Assembly (NCBI GenBank): GCA_947252455.1
Contig: CAMXVQ010000050.1
Location: forward strand, 1-5,393
Reading direction: 5' to 3'
Length of the DNA: 5,393 nt
DNA from: an uncultured Atopobium sp.
Lineage (GTDB): Bacteria > Actinomycetota > Coriobacteriia > Coriobacteriales > Atopobiaceae
Of this stretch, positions 5,380-5,393 are shown piece by piece. Within the stretch, counting starts at the first letter, position 1, and each line of letters starts with the position of its first letter. The notes under the pieces were generated by a model. That model was given only the letters and a program-made list of their open reading frames with translations. It had not been told where the DNA came from and searched no databases. Both the position numbers and the translations under genes were made by a program.

Positions 5380-5393
5380 TCATCTGTTGCAAG

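Overview
The window reads as an ordinary bacterial chromosomal segment with every gene on the + strand. From left to right it holds the 3' end of atpD, a complete atpC, murA, a small DtxR/MntR-type metal-dependent regulator, a galU-type UTP-glucose-1-phosphate uridylyltransferase, and a phosphohexomutase-fold protein. Low-to-moderate GC by eye, strong AGGAGG-like ribosome binding sites, atpC followed by murA, and a regulator of the DYxE/EACxxEH type together suggest a Gram-positive. My best guess is a low-GC actinobacterium of the Coriobacteriia (Atopobium/Fannyhessea-like), but a Firmicute is not excluded. The taxon is inference and rests on no database search.

Positions 1-692 are the tail of the F1Fo-ATP synthase operon. 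They contain the last 41 residues of the beta subunit, the epsilon subunit, and then a perfect 26-bp palindrome with a T-run that should end the operon. Positions 693-2100 hold a 17-bp inverted repeat in the leader and murA, the first committed step of peptidoglycan synthesis, with all catalytic residues present. Positions 2101-2682 hold the 140-residue metal-dependent repressor. No convincing terminator separates it from murA, so read-through is possible. Positions 2683-2874 are a gap with three weak hairpins.

Positions 2875-5379 form a sugar-nucleotide pair: galU (glucose-1-phosphate + UTP to UDP-glucose) followed by a protein of the family that normally supplies glucose-1-phosphate or mannose-1-phosphate. 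This second protein is the surprise of the window. It is full length (484 aa), uninterrupted, and clearly keeps the alpha-D-phosphohexomutase architecture. However, all five diagnostic motifs are altered, including loss of the phosphoserine that the reaction depends on (TASHNP reads SGADYA). It is best annotated as a probable phosphohexomutase pseudoenzyme, and a regulatory or scaffolding partner role next to GalU is a reasonable hypothesis.

No mobile elements, CRISPR arrays, tRNA or rRNA genes were seen. No gap between genes exceeds 300 bases.
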